From the NCBI GenBank assembly GCA_030652805.1, contig JAUSPT010000099.1, forward strand, positions 1-30,663: DNA of 30,663 nucleotides. Direction: 5' to 3'. Position 1 is the stretch's first letter. Every line of letters begins with the position of its first letter. Below the pieces are notes generated by a model. The model saw only the letters and a list, made by a program, of their open reading frames with translations. It searched no databases and was not told where the DNA came from. The DNA is from a bacterium. GTDB lineage: Bacteria > JAHJDO01. The position numbers and the translations under genes were made by a program. Of this stretch, positions 15,999 to 24,209 are shown piece after piece.

Positions 15999-16380
15999 CT
16001 ATTTACTAGTTGGCGGGTATGCCGTTGGTTATTATGGCTATCCTAGAGCAACAGGTGATATGGATGTCTGGATAGCTGTTACTCCAGACAGCGCTCGTAA
16101 AGTACGTAAAATATTTTGTGATTTTGGTATGTCTGCCAGTGACATCTCGGAAAGTTTCTTTTTGGAAAAAGACAAGGTAATTCGAATGGGATATCCACCT
16201 GTGCGAATAGAGGTTATTACTGGAGCTTCTGGAGTAGATTTTGCGGAATGTTATTCTCGACGGGAAATAGTTGATATTGACGGAATATCTGTCAGCTTTA
16301 TATCAATTGACGATCTCAAAAAGAACAAAAAAGCAAGCGGAAGGCATAAAGATTTAGAGGATTTGGAACATTTGCCATAA
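15931..16380 (+). CDS. Nucleotidyltransferase-fold protein (DUF6036/AbiEii-like), possible toxin
   Basis: A 149-residue protein with the minimal nucleotidyltransferase signature VGGYAVGYYG (Gly28-Gly29) followed by Asp43-Met-Asp45 in RATGDMDVW, the metal-binding DxD pair. Downstream, PPVRIEVITGASGVDF supplies the strand that usually carries the third acidic residue. Related enzymes (AbiEii, MenT, MNT) transfer nucleotides to tRNA or to protein partners and act as toxins. Here the target is unknown. The C-terminus (FISIDDLKKNKKASGRHKD) is typical of the family. It begins inside the preceding small gene (68-base overlap) and seems complete. It is probably accessory cargo, distinct from the Phd/RelE pair downstream. 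Confidence 0.75.
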   Translation: MEKIELHPDFKDFLKLLNSRCVDYLLVGGYAVGYYGYPRATGDMDVWIAVTPDSARKVRKIFCDFGMSASDISESFFLEKDKVIRMGYPPVRIEVITGASGVDFAECYSRREIVDIDGISVSFISIDDLKKNKKASGRHKDLEDLEHLP

Positions 16381-16419
16381 TCAATCGCTCTAAACGTCAT
16401 TGTCTGAAGCGAACAGTCT

Positions 16420-16585
16420 AAAAAATAAAAGAGTTGTTATGAAATCAATAAATAATATTAAAAACGGCAATGTGATAAAGCTAAATGGGGCGGCATCAGG
16501 ATAGAAGATATGGTGCAGGTAACAGAAGATGGATGTAGAATTATTACGAAGTCATCCAAAGAAATAATAGAGATTTTGTAAACGC
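16420..16585 (+). pseudogene. Chimeric remnant: efp 5' end fused to pepP 3' end
   Basis: Bases 16420-16490 duplicate the start of efp: upstream A-rich stretch, weakened ribosome site (AAAGAGTT against AAAGGAGTT), ATG at 16439-16441 and 17 codons. Bases 16485-16585 duplicate the last 101 bases around the pepP stop (6871-6971), with 8 substitutions and no indel. The parts join in the shared ATGGGG (16485-16490; also 6871-6876 in pepP and 17298-17303 in efp), out of frame, so the reading frame from the ATG stops after 21 codons at 16504. Half of the pepP-part changes are silent and the others conservative, so the copy may have diverged while functional, for instance in a related strain. It is a recombination scar, not a working gene. 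Confidence 0.9.
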
Positions 16586-16617
16586 CAAGTAAAATGGCAA
16601 TTTATTTGGCGAATGTA

Positions 16618-16646
16618 TTGACATTTATGTTGTCATATGATATGTT
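16618..16646 (+). promoter_or_regulatory. Promoter and operator of the phd-relE pair
   Basis: TTGACA (16618-16623) and TATGTT (16641-16646) are separated by 17 bases. The inverted repeat TGACA-7-TGTCA (16619-16635) overlaps the -35 box and spacer, a typical place for antitoxin-mediated autorepression. An imperfect hairpin (16584-16593 with 16601-16610) lies just upstream, and the ribosome site GGGAGGG follows before the ATG at 16668. Confidence 0.7.
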
Positions 16647-16667
16647 TTAATTGGGAGGGAAAATATT

Positions 16668-16937
16668 ATGATAACTGTTAAGGAAAATACTACGTTTGTG
16701 GGGGTTTCGGAGCTCAGGTCAGGGATTGAGAAAATACTTGAAAAAGCGCGTAAAGGACTTGTGATTATCGAAAAAAGACATAAACCAGCTGCTGTTATTA
16801 TGTCAAATGAAGAATATGAACATATTCAGCATGTATTAGACACTGCTGAAGATCTTGTTCTTGGCTTCATTGCTGATAAACGCTACAAGAGCGGCACGGC
16901 TGGGGATTATATTGATATTGAAACCCTTCTGAAATAA
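16668..16937 (+). CDS. Type II antitoxin, Phd/YefM family
   Basis: An 89-residue antitoxin. The N-terminal ~55 residues carry the Phd/YefM fold used for dimerisation and operator binding (VGVSELRSGIEKILEKAR, then KPAAVIMSNEEYEHI). The C-terminal ~30 residues (IADKRYKSGTAGDYIDIETLLK) would be the flexible part that wraps the toxin. It lies directly before a RelE-type toxin gene, and its promoter contains an inverted repeat, consistent with autoregulation. The ribosome site GGGAGGG is strong, favouring antitoxin over toxin synthesis. The pair sits between the efp/pepP scar and the intact efp gene. Confidence 0.88.
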   Translation: MITVKENTTFVGVSELRSGIEKILEKARKGLVIIEKRHKPAAVIMSNEEYEHIQHVLDTAEDLVLGFIADKRYKSGTAGDYIDIETLLK

Positions 16938-16950
16938 TTTAGTGATTGCG

Positions 16951-17241
16951 ATGTGGAAGATAAAGATTCATTATCTTGTTCTCAAAGAAGATTTTAAGAA
17001 AATAGATAGGCATGACCATTCCGTTATCCTCAAAACAATCTACAAAAAATTAAGTATTGAGCCGGGAAAATATGGAGCTCCTCTTCGCGGTAACTTGAAA
17101 GGATATTGGAAATTAAAAATATCACATTACCGAGTTGTGTATCGTATAGAAAAGAAATTAATTCAAGTTCTGGTTTTAAAAGTCGGCATGCGTAGAGACG
17201 AAGAAGTTTATAAAGAAATGTTTCGTCGAATAAAAAAATAA
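16951..17241 (+). CDS. Type II toxin, RelE/ParE superfamily
   Basis: A small basic protein of 96 residues from the ATG at 16951. An in-frame GTG at 16942 would add three residues, but family members usually begin close to the MxWKIxYH-like start. The RelE core is clear: LRGNLKGYWKLKISHYRVVYRI followed by VLKVGMRRDEEVY, with the basic and aromatic residues used by ribosome-dependent mRNA interferases. It could also be a ParE-like gyrase inhibitor, since the subfamilies are hard to split by eye. Neither start has a good ribosome site, so translation may depend on coupling with the antitoxin gene that ends 13 bases upstream. Its stop codon is 10 bases before efp. Confidence 0.87.
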   Translation: MWKIKIHYLVLKEDFKKIDRHDHSVILKTIYKKLSIEPGKYGAPLRGNLKGYWKLKISHYRVVYRIEKKLIQVLVLKVGMRRDEEVYKEMFRRIKK

Positions 17242-17251
17242 AGGAGTTACA

Positions 17252-17809
17252 ATGATATCAATAAATAATATTAAAAACGGCAATGTGATAAAACTGAATG
17301 GGGAGTTGTTTACTGTCATTTATTTTCAGCATGTTAAGCCGGGTAAGGGCGGAGCGTTTGTCAGAACAAAATTTAGAAATTTCAAGACAGGCGCAGTGAC
17401 CGATAAGACCTTCAGGGCCGGAGAGAGTGTAGAGGATGTCCGTATCGAGGAAAAGAAGCTGCAGTATATTTATAATTCAGGAGACGATTACTATTTTATG
17501 GATCTTAAGACATACGAACAAATGCCGATAAGCAGGATAATCATAGGCGAGAGTGCGGAATTTCTCAAAGAGGAATGCGAGTTAACAGGCATCTACTGTG
17601 AAGACAAGCTTGTTAATGTGGAAATGCCAAACTTTGTAAACTTAAAAGTTACCAACACATCGCCCAGCAAAAAGGGAGACACAGCTTCAGGTGGATCTAA
17701 GCCTGCAACTCTTGAGACAGGGGCTGTTATACAAGTTCCTGTTTTTATAAACCAGGGTGATATACTAAAAATTGACACAAGAAGTCGAAACTATATTGAG
17801 AGGGTTTAG
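17252..17809 (+). CDS. efp: Elongation factor P
   Basis: EF-P enters the ribosomal E site and relieves stalling at consecutive prolines. The product has the three-barrel layout: N-terminal KOW-like domain (1-65), OB domain (about 66-128) and C-terminal OB domain ending DTRSRNYIERV. The loop KPGKGGAFV places Lys32 where the modified lysine of E. coli EF-P sits. The length of 185 is normal. A ribosome site AAGGAG is 5 bases before the ATG, shared with the tail of the toxin gene. No own promoter is visible between toxin and efp, so expression may depend on the phd-relE promoter now placed upstream. The first 17 codons also exist as the scar copy at 16439. Confidence 0.96.
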   Translation: MISINNIKNGNVIKLNGELFTVIYFQHVKPGKGGAFVRTKFRNFKTGAVTDKTFRAGESVEDVRIEEKKLQYIYNSGDDYYFMDLKTYEQMPISRIIIGESAEFLKEECELTGIYCEDKLVNVEMPNFVNLKVTNTSPSKKGDTASGGSKPATLETGAVIQVPVFINQGDILKIDTRSRNYIERV

Positions 17810-17820
17810 CCCTTTTATTT
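17799..17820 (+). terminator. Weak terminator overlapping the efp stop codon
   Basis: AGAGGG (17799-17804) can pair with CCCTTT (17810-17815), one pair being a G-T wobble. The loop TTTAG contains the TAG stop, and a T-rich run follows. The stem is short; it may only reduce read-through into accB, which has its own promoter immediately after. Confidence 0.4.
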
Positions 17821-17848
17821 TGACAAATATTGGTTGAAACAATATAAT
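17820..17848 (+). promoter_or_regulatory. accB: Perfect consensus sigma-70 promoter of the accB operon
   Basis: TTGACA (17820-17825) and TATAAT (17843-17848) with exactly 17 bases between them. Transcription should start near 17854-17856, only about 15 bases before the accB ATG and right at the ribosome site AAGGAGG (17857-17863), giving an extremely short 5' leader. This promoter could serve all genes to pckG. Confidence 0.85.
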
Positions 17849-17869
17849 CCAGAGGTAAGGAGGCGAATA

Positions 17870-18313
17870 ATGAATATTAAAGAGTTAAAGGAAATTATTG
17901 CAATATTTCAAGAAGCGGATATAGAAGAACTTGAAGTAGAGAGAGAGGATGCAAAGATCAGGCTTAAGCGGCACTCAGAGCCTGAAGTAAGGCATATAGT
18001 AGCACAACCACATACATCAGTTGTAGAGTCAATAAAGCCCGATATAGGCAAAGTTGAAGAGAAAAATGAAGGGCTTGTTGAGATTAAAACTCCAATGGTA
18101 GGTACATTTTATAAAGCGCCTGCTCCAGATGCAGACCCATTTGTTGATATTGATGCAAAGATAAGTGAGGATACAGTTGTATGTATAATTGAAGCAATGA
18201 AGTTGATGAATGAAATAAAGGCTGATGTTAACGGACGGATAGTAAAGATACTTGTTAATAATGGCCAGCCTGTAGAATTTGGGCAGACTTTGTTTCTAGT
18301 AAAACCAGAATAG
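17870..18313 (+). CDS. accB: Biotin carboxyl carrier protein of acetyl-CoA carboxylase
   Basis: BCCP carries biotin between biotin carboxylase and carboxyltransferase in the first step of fatty-acid synthesis. The start at the ATG 17870 is chosen because AAGGAGG ends 6 bases before it; an in-frame TTG at 17834 lies upstream of the predicted transcript start. The 147-residue product has an N-terminal helix ([20 protein letters not shown]), a linker with Pro/His/Val, and a C-terminal biotinyl domain (about 70-147). That domain has the thumb [18 protein letters not shown] and the biotinylation site EAMKLMNE, with Lys111 as attachment lysine. accC follows 13 bases later, the usual accBC arrangement. 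Confidence 0.95.
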   Translation: MNIKELKEIIAIFQEADIEELEVEREDAKIRLKRHSEPEVRHIVAQPHTSVVESIKPDIGKVEEKNEGLVEIKTPMVGTFYKAPAPDADPFVDIDAKISEDTVVCIIEAMKLMNEIKADVNGRIVKILVNNGQPVEFGQTLFLVKPE

Positions 18314-18326
18314 GGATTTTAAGTAT

Positions 18327-19679
18327 ATGTTTTCTAAAATACTCATTGCAAATAGAGGCGAAATAGCTGTCAGGATTATAAGGGCGTGTAAGGAGCTTGG
18401 TATAAAGACTGTTGCTGTTTATTCTGATGTAGACAGGGATTCTCTGCATGTACAGTATGCAGACGAGGCAATATGCATAGGCCCTGCATCTTCAAAGGAT
18501 AGTTATTTAAATATCCCGAGTATAATTAGTGCTGCTGAAATAGCAGATGTTGAGGCAATACATCCTGGATATGGATTTCTTGCAGAGAACGCGCATTTTG
18601 CTGAGATATGCAAATCATGTCAGATAAAGTTTATAGGCCCGTCGCCGGAAATAATACGCTTGATGGGCAATAAGTCAGAAGCGTTAAAGACTATGAAAAA
18701 GGCAGGATTACCAATTATGCCCGGGAGCGATGGGATTATAAAAGACAAAGAAGAAGCAGTGGAAGTGGCAAAGAAAATAGGATATCCTGTAATGATAAAA
18801 GCTTCTGCTGGAGGTGGCGGCAAGGGTATGAGAATAGCCCATAATGATGGTAAGCTGGTGAGCCTGCTTATGACTGCACAGGCAGAAGCAAATGCAGCAT
18901 TTGGAAATTCAGATATATATATTGAAAAGTATCTGGAAGAGCCAAAACATGTAGAATTTCAGATATTAGGCGATAACTTTGGAAATATTATACATCTTGG
19001 AGAAAGAGACTGTACAGTCCAGCGCAGACATCAGAAGTTAATAGAAGAGTCTCCAGCTCCAGCAGCGACAGATGATTTAAGAGTAAAGATGGGGAACATG
19101 GCTGTAAAAGGGGCAACGCAGGTAAATTACACAAATGCAGGGACTATGGAGTTTTTGCTTGATAAAAATGAAAGATTCTATTTTATGGAAATGAATACAA
19201 GACTGCAGGTAGAGCATCCAGTAACAGAGCTTGTAACTGGTGTTGATATTGTAAAGGAACAGATAAAGATAGCTGCTGGGAAAAAATTGCAATATACGCA
19301 GGACAGCATAAGACAACGCGGATGTGCGATAGAATGCAGAATAAATGCTGAAGATGTTAAAAATGGATTTTTACCATCACCAGGTGTGATTACAGGTTAT
19401 CATTCCCCGGGTGGTCCAGGAATAAGAGTGGATAGTTACGTGTATAATAGCTACTCTGTACAACCATTTTACGATTCACTAATAAGTAAATTAATTGTGC
19501 TGGCAGAGGATAGAAGTCAGGCCATTGAAAGAATGCAGAGGGCATTGGATGAATATGTAATAAATGGCATAAAAACAACCATTGATTTTCATAAACTGGT
19601 TTTTAGCGATTCTGCTTTCCAAAAAGGAGTCATATCCACTGATTTTGTGGAAAATTTATTAAAAAAAGAACAAAAATGA
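18327..19679 (+). CDS. accC: Biotin carboxylase subunit of acetyl-CoA carboxylase
   Basis: AccC uses ATP and bicarbonate to carboxylate the biotin of AccB. The ATP-grasp architecture is complete. The N-terminal domain ([20 protein letters not shown]) is followed by the glycine-rich lid [14 protein letters not shown], the HxxERDCxxQRR(H)QK substrate stretch ([16 protein letters not shown]), and the catalytic metal-site stretch MEFLL...[18 protein letters not shown]. The C-terminal biotin-carboxylase domain includes ECRINAED and FYDSLISKL. The length of 450 is standard. No carboxyltransferase genes (accA, accD) occur in the window. It overlaps or abuts the asp23 reading frame. Confidence 0.97.
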   Translation: MFSKILIANRGEIAVRIIRACKELGIKTVAVYSDVDRDSLHVQYADEAICIGPASSKDSYLNIPSIISAAEIADVEAIHPGYGFLAENAHFAEICKSCQIKFIGPSPEIIRLMGNKSEALKTMKKAGLPIMPGSDGIIKDKEEAVEVAKKIGYPVMIKASAGGGGKGMRIAHNDGKLVSLLMTAQAEANAAFGNSDIYIEKYLEEPKHVEFQILGDNFGNIIHLGERDCTVQRRHQKLIEESPAPAATDDLRVKMGNMAVKGATQVNYTNAGTMEFLLDKNERFYFMEMNTRLQVEHPVTELVTGVDIVKEQIKIAAGKKLQYTQDSIRQRGCAIECRINAEDVKNGFLPSPGVITGYHSPGGPGIRVDSYVYNSYSVQPFYDSLISKLIVLAEDRSQAIERMQRALDEYVINGIKTTIDFHKLVFSDSAFQKGVISTDFVENLLKKEQK

Positions 19680-19690
19680 AAGGAGATGTT

Positions 19691-20095
19691 ATGGAAGAAG
19701 AACGGGAAGTAAAGAATAATTTGGGAACAGTCAGGATAAACAATGAAGTAGTAGCAGTCATTGCAGGTATGGCGGCTACAGAGATTCCTGGCGTTACCTG
19801 TATGAGCGAGGGCATTGTTGGAGGCATTACGGAGATATTTGGTAAAAAAGGCGCGGACAAAGGTGTGAAAGTAGAGATTGGAGAAAAAGAGGTTAACATT
19901 ACACTGGCTATTGTTGTTAAGTACGGAGTGCAGATTCCTGAAGTGGCTCTGCAGATTCAGCAAAATGTGAAGAAGCAGGTTGAGAAAATGAGCGGACTTT
20001 TGGTATCAAAGGTCAATATTAATGTGGGAGGTATTCATTTCCCTAAAGAGAAAAAAGAACCTGTCAAACAGGACAAAGTAAAGGAGAAGAAATGA
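19691..20095 (+). CDS. Asp23/Gls24 family envelope stress protein
   Basis: Asp23-domain proteins are small soluble proteins that gather beneath the membrane by binding the AmaP anchor; in Firmicutes they rise with alkaline or envelope stress. The 134-residue form starts at 19691, where AAAGGAGA stands 5 bases upstream. A longer frame begins at 19676 inside accC. The domain reads GTVRINNEVVAVIAGMAATE, IPGVTCMSEGIVGGI, then NITLAIVVKYGVQIPEVA and VNINVGGIHF, followed by a Lys/Glu-rich tail ([16 protein letters not shown]). Location next to an AmaP-like gene supports the call. Its role in this lineage is unproven. Confidence 0.9.
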   Translation: MEEEREVKNNLGTVRINNEVVAVIAGMAATEIPGVTCMSEGIVGGITEIFGKKGADKGVKVEIGEKEVNITLAIVVKYGVQIPEVALQIQQNVKKQVEKMSGLLVSKVNINVGGIHFPKEKKEPVKQDKVKEKK

Positions 20096-20664
20096 GTGAT
20101 CAAGGAATAGGCACTAGATTAATTGCGGCATTTTCAATTCTTGTGCTTTTAATTGTTGGTTTACTTCTTGTTATGTTTTATATTTCACCGCAGTTTTTTA
20201 TTGAAGATGGTTATAAAGCACTTGGAGAATTTTATGCAGACAAAGACATAAAGATGGCCATTGGTTGTACAGGGGCATTATTTGTGCTTTTAAGTATAAT
20301 TCAGATTTGTGTCTCGTGTTTCAGGCTGAGGAAAGAGCAGGCGTTTTCGTTTGAGAATTCTAACGGAAAAGTAAAAGTTGCATTTAGCGCCATAGAAGGG
20401 TTCGTAAGAAGACGAGGATTGGAGATTAAGGAAATAAAAGATCTTATTCCAAAGGTTTATATAACTAAAAACGGTTTGCAGATAAAGAGTAAGGTAATAT
20501 TAAAATCAGATGTAGATATTCCATCCTCTACCAGTAAGCTGCAAGAGTCTATAAAAAACTATGTGGGTGATGTACTTGGTATTAAGGATCTTACTTCCGT
20601 AGAAATATATGTAACTAAAATAGCTAAGTCTGAGATCAAGAGAGCTGAAGAGGACATTAAGTGA
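20092..20664 (+). CDS. amaP: AmaP-like alkaline shock response membrane anchor protein
   Basis: A 190-residue protein with two hydrophobic segments (about 10-32 and 55-78) joined by a short loop. A ~110-residue cytosolic domain follows, weakly like the Asp23 fold (FSNSNGKV-type start, [45 protein letters not shown]). In Staphylococcus AmaP tethers Asp23 to the membrane. The gene shares a 4-base overlap with asp23 upstream and another with clpX downstream, so the three are translated together. The name is based on order, length and topology, as the sequence family is divergent. Confidence 0.75.
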   Translation: MSDQGIGTRLIAAFSILVLLIVGLLLVMFYISPQFFIEDGYKALGEFYADKDIKMAIGCTGALFVLLSIIQICVSCFRLRKEQAFSFENSNGKVKVAFSAIEGFVRRRGLEIKEIKDLIPKVYITKNGLQIKSKVILKSDVDIPSSTSKLQESIKNYVGDVLGIKDLTSVEIYVTKIAKSEIKRAEEDIK

Positions 20665-21893
20665 TAAAAGATTCAAGATTCCCGAAATGTTCTTTTTGCG
20701 GTAAGGCACAAATGGAGGTGAGCAAGCTTGTTGCAGGAACAAATGCTTATATTTGTGATGAGTGCATTCTTCTGTGCAATAATATACTGAAACAGGGACA
20801 GAAACATCGTAGTGATGATGAGGAAAGAGAAATTTCTATACCAAAGCCGGTAAATATAAAAAAGGCGTTGGATCAATATATTGTTGGTCAGGAAAAAGCA
20901 AAAAAAATTCTGGCTGTAGCGGTTCATAATCACTATAAAAGGATAAAAGCCAGTGCTAAATCAGATGATGTTGAACTGGAGAAGAGCAATGTTCTTCTTA
21001 TTGGGCCTACCGGATGTGGAAAGACTCTACTTGCCAGGACTTTGGCAAGAATTATCAATGTTCCGTTTGCCATTGCAGATGCAACAACTCTTACTGAAGC
21101 AGGGTATGTTGGAGAAGATGTTGAGAACATAATTCTGAAGCTCCTCCATGCAGCAGACTTTAATGTAAAAAAAGCTGAAAGAGGTATTATCTACATAGAT
21201 GAAATAGATAAAATTGCTCGTACCACAGATAATATATCTATTACCAGAGACGTTTCAGGAGAGGGTGTACAGCAGTCCTTGCTTAAATTAGTCGAAGGCA
21301 GTGTTGCAAACATTCCTCCGCAGGGAGGAAGGAAACATCCTCAGCAGAAGTATATTCAAGTAAATACATCCAATATATTATTCATTTGCGGAGGCACATT
21401 TAATAGTTTGGATAAAATAGTCCAGGCAAGGGCAGGAAAGGGAACTATTGGGTTTAGAGGCAGTTCAAGAGTGGAGAAACAGGATATGTTGAAAAACTTA
21501 CTGCCGGAAGATTTAATAAAATTTGGATTAATTCCTGAATTTGTTGGCAGACTGCCTATAATAGGGATTCTGAATAAATTGGATAAATTAGCTCTCATAG
21601 ATATATTGATTAAACCTAAGAATGCGTTAACAAAGCAATTTAAAAAGTTTTTCTCAATGGAAAATGTGAAATTAACTTTTACAAAAGAAGCGATTTCTCT
21701 TATTGCTGAGCAAGCTGTTAAACTTGGAACAGGCGCTAGAGGACTGCGTTCTGTAATAGAAGATGTTATGCTTGAGATTATGTATGATATCCCTTCAAGA
21801 GAAGATGTTGAAGAATGTATTATATCTGGAGATGTGATCAATAAAAAAATCCCGCCTATTATTATAACCGGAAAGAAAACAAAAATTGCCTGA
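20661..21893 (+). CDS. clpX: ATP-dependent Clp protease ATP-binding subunit ClpX
   Basis: ClpX is the hexameric AAA+ unfoldase that feeds substrates to ClpP. The zinc-binding domain has Cys10, Cys13, Cys32 and Cys35 (CSFCGK and CDEC). The AAA+ module has Walker A GPTGCGKT, the pore loop region [15 protein letters not shown], Walker [12 protein letters not shown] and arginine-containing sensor regions ([15 protein letters not shown]). The IGF-type loop that docks ClpP appears as GTIGFRG. The 410-residue length is normal. The start codon is GTG inside the GTGA overlap with amaP. ClpP and trigger factor, frequent neighbours of clpX, are absent here; lon follows with an 8-base overlap. Confidence 0.96.
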   Translation: MIKDSRFPKCSFCGKAQMEVSKLVAGTNAYICDECILLCNNILKQGQKHRSDDEEREISIPKPVNIKKALDQYIVGQEKAKKILAVAVHNHYKRIKASAKSDDVELEKSNVLLIGPTGCGKTLLARTLARIINVPFAIADATTLTEAGYVGEDVENIILKLLHAADFNVKKAERGIIYIDEIDKIARTTDNISITRDVSGEGVQQSLLKLVEGSVANIPPQGGRKHPQQKYIQVNTSNILFICGGTFNSLDKIVQARAGKGTIGFRGSSRVEKQDMLKNLLPEDLIKFGLIPEFVGRLPIIGILNKLDKLALIDILIKPKNALTKQFKKFFSMENVKLTFTKEAISLIAEQAVKLGTGARGLRSVIEDVMLEIMYDIPSREDVEECIISGDVINKKIPPIIITGKKTKIA

Positions 21894-24195
21894 TAGATTC
21901 CCTCTTATTCCCATCAGAGATATTGTTGTGCTTCCATATATGATAGTCCCGTTATGGATTGCCAGAAGCAAGTCTATTCTTGCTGTAGAAAAAGCTATGG
22001 CAGGTTCAAAGAAGGTCTTATTAGTAGCGCAAAAGAATGCTCATATAGAGGATCCAAACCCTGAGGATATATACGAAGTTGGAACAATTGGAGAAATCCT
22101 GCAGGTGGTGAAAAATCCGGATGGGTCTATTAAAATATTGATAGAAGGTACAGATAGAGCAAAAATAATAAGATATGTCAATACAAGAGGAATATTTGAG
22201 GTAAAAACAGAAAAGATAAAAGAACCCTCCGAAAAGACGCCAGAAATAGAAGCCTTGATGAGAACAGTTATAAAATTATTTCAGAAGTATGGAGAATTAA
22301 ATCCTAAAATACCCAGAGAGTTTCTGGGCTCACTTAATGATCTCAATCAGCCTGGTAGATTAGTGGATGTAATTGCTTCTCATATTGCAGTCAAAATGGA
22401 AGCCAAACAACAGATTCTGGAATCCTTTCAGCATGAAGACAGATTGAGAAAAATAATAGAAATACTTATGGGAGAGGTAGAGATTCTTGGTGTTGAGAAA
22501 AAGATCCAGGGGCGAGTTACAGAACAGATTGGTAAAACACAAAAGCAGTTTTATCTGCAGGAGCAGATGAAAGCAATAGAAAAGGAGCTGGGAAAGGGTT
22601 CAGAAGAGGGAGGCGAGTTTGCTGAGCTTAAAGCAAAAATAAAAGAAGCTAAGATGACAAAAGAGGCTGAAGAGAAAGCGAATAAAGAGCTTGAAAAGCT
22701 GACAAAGATGCATTCAATGTCTCCGGAGGCAACTGTAATTCGTAATTATCTGGACTGGCTGATTGGGGTTCCATGGAGCAAAGAAACGCAGGATAAATTG
22801 AACATAAAAAAGAGTGAGGAAATTCTCAACCAGGATCATTATGGACTGGAAAAGGCTAAGGAAAGGATACTGGAATTTCTGGCGGTAAGAAAGTTAGTAA
22901 AAAAGCTTAAAGGCCCAATACTTTGTTTTGTGGGACCGCCTGGCGTTGGAAAAACATCTCTGGGAAGGTCCATTGCTCGTGCATTGGGGAGAAAGTTCAT
23001 AAGGGTTTCCCTTGGCGGAGTAAGAGATGAAGCGGAGATTAGAGGACATAGACGAACATATATAGGAGCTCTGCCTGGGAAGATAATCCAATCACTCCGA
23101 AAAGTCGGTAGTAGAAATCCAGTCTTTCTACTTGATGAGGTTGATAAAATGAGCGTTGATTTTCGCGGGGATCCGTCTTCGGCATTGCTTGAAGTACTAG
23201 ACCCTGAACAGAATCATGAATTTAATGATCACTATCTTGAAGTGGATTTTGATCTTTCTAACGTATTATTTATAGCAACGGCAAATATTATTCATAATAT
23301 CCCTCCTACACTACTTGATCGTTTTGAAGTAATAAATTTTTCAGGCTATACAGAGATAGAGCAGGTAAAAATAGCAAACCAGTTTTTAATAACAAAACAG
23401 CTAAAAGCCAATGGGTTGAATAGTAACTTGCTTGAAATTTCAGATAAAACCATTCTCAGTATAGTAAGACACTATACACGCGAAGCTGGAGTGAGGAATT
23501 TGGAGAGAGAGATTGCATCTATATGTAGAAAAACAGCAAAACTGATTGTTGAAAAAAAGAGGACAAAAAAAATAAAAGTACTTCCAGGTAATCTTTCTGA
23601 TTTTCTGGGAAATAAAAAATTCAGATATAATAAAGGAGAGGAAAAAGAAGAAATTGGAGTTGTCACTGGTCTTGCATGGACAGAGGTTGGAGGAGAGATA
23701 TTATCAATAGAGGTTGCTGTAATGGCTGGAAAAGGAGAGCTTATTTTAACAGGTCAGTTAGGAGATGTTATGAAGGAGTCCGGCCAGGCATCGCTCAGTT
23801 TTATTCGCTCTAAAGCAAAAGAACTTGGTCTGGCAAAGAATTTCTATAAGAACATTGACATACATATTCACGTTCCTGAAGGAGGCATCCCAAAGGATGG
23901 TCCTTCTGCAGGTGTTGCAATGGCAGTTTCTCTGGCTTCTGCACTTACTAAGAAACCCATTAAGAAGGATATTGCCATGACAGGAGAAATAACGCTCAGG
24001 GGAAACGTCTTGCCGGTAGGAGGTATAAAATCTAAAGTTCTGGCAGCTCACAGGAGTAATATAAAGACAATTATTCTGCCTCAGGAAAACAAAAAGGATC
24101 TTGATGATATTCCTTTAAATGTAAGAAAAAAGATAAAATTCTTTTTTGTAAAAAATACTGATCAGATCTTTAAAAAGGTGGGGATTTTAAAATAA
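21886..24195 (+). CDS. lon: ATP-dependent protease Lon
   Basis: Lon is a homohexameric AAA+ serine protease for damaged and regulatory proteins. The 769 residues comprise the N-terminal LAN domain ([19 protein letters not shown] onward, about 1-200) and a helical/coiled region to about 300. The AAA+ module has Walker A GPPGVGKT at 350-357 and Walker [11 protein letters not shown]. The C-terminal protease domain has the Ser674 (DGPSAGVAM) and Lys717 ([11 protein letters not shown]) dyad. The start is TTG, 8 bases inside clpX; no ATG lies near the conserved N-terminus, so TTG seems right. The C-terminus is somewhat shorter than that of E. coli Lon. It is part of the accB-to-pckG unit. Confidence 0.97.
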   Translation: MPDRFPLIPIRDIVVLPYMIVPLWIARSKSILAVEKAMAGSKKVLLVAQKNAHIEDPNPEDIYEVGTIGEILQVVKNPDGSIKILIEGTDRAKIIRYVNTRGIFEVKTEKIKEPSEKTPEIEALMRTVIKLFQKYGELNPKIPREFLGSLNDLNQPGRLVDVIASHIAVKMEAKQQILESFQHEDRLRKIIEILMGEVEILGVEKKIQGRVTEQIGKTQKQFYLQEQMKAIEKELGKGSEEGGEFAELKAKIKEAKMTKEAEEKANKELEKLTKMHSMSPEATVIRNYLDWLIGVPWSKETQDKLNIKKSEEILNQDHYGLEKAKERILEFLAVRKLVKKLKGPILCFVGPPGVGKTSLGRSIARALGRKFIRVSLGGVRDEAEIRGHRRTYIGALPGKIIQSLRKVGSRNPVFLLDEVDKMSVDFRGDPSSALLEVLDPEQNHEFNDHYLEVDFDLSNVLFIATANIIHNIPPTLLDRFEVINFSGYTEIEQVKIANQFLITKQLKANGLNSNLLEISDKTILSIVRHYTREAGVRNLEREIASICRKTAKLIVEKKRTKKIKVLPGNLSDFLGNKKFRYNKGEEKEEIGVVTGLAWTEVGGEILSIEVAVMAGKGELILTGQLGDVMKESGQASLSFIRSKAKELGLAKNFYKNIDIHIHVPEGGIPKDGPSAGVAMAVSLASALTKKPIKKDIAMTGEITLRGNVLPVGGIKSKVLAAHRSNIKTIILPQENKKDLDDIPLNVRKKIKFFFVKNTDQIFKKVGILK

Positions 24196-24209
24196 GCGAA
24201 AGGGTTATA

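Noticed and set aside
17834-17869. Upstream TTG start for accB
   Set aside because: It lies upstream of the predicted transcript start and before the strong ribosome site; the ATG at 17870 fits the family's N-terminus.
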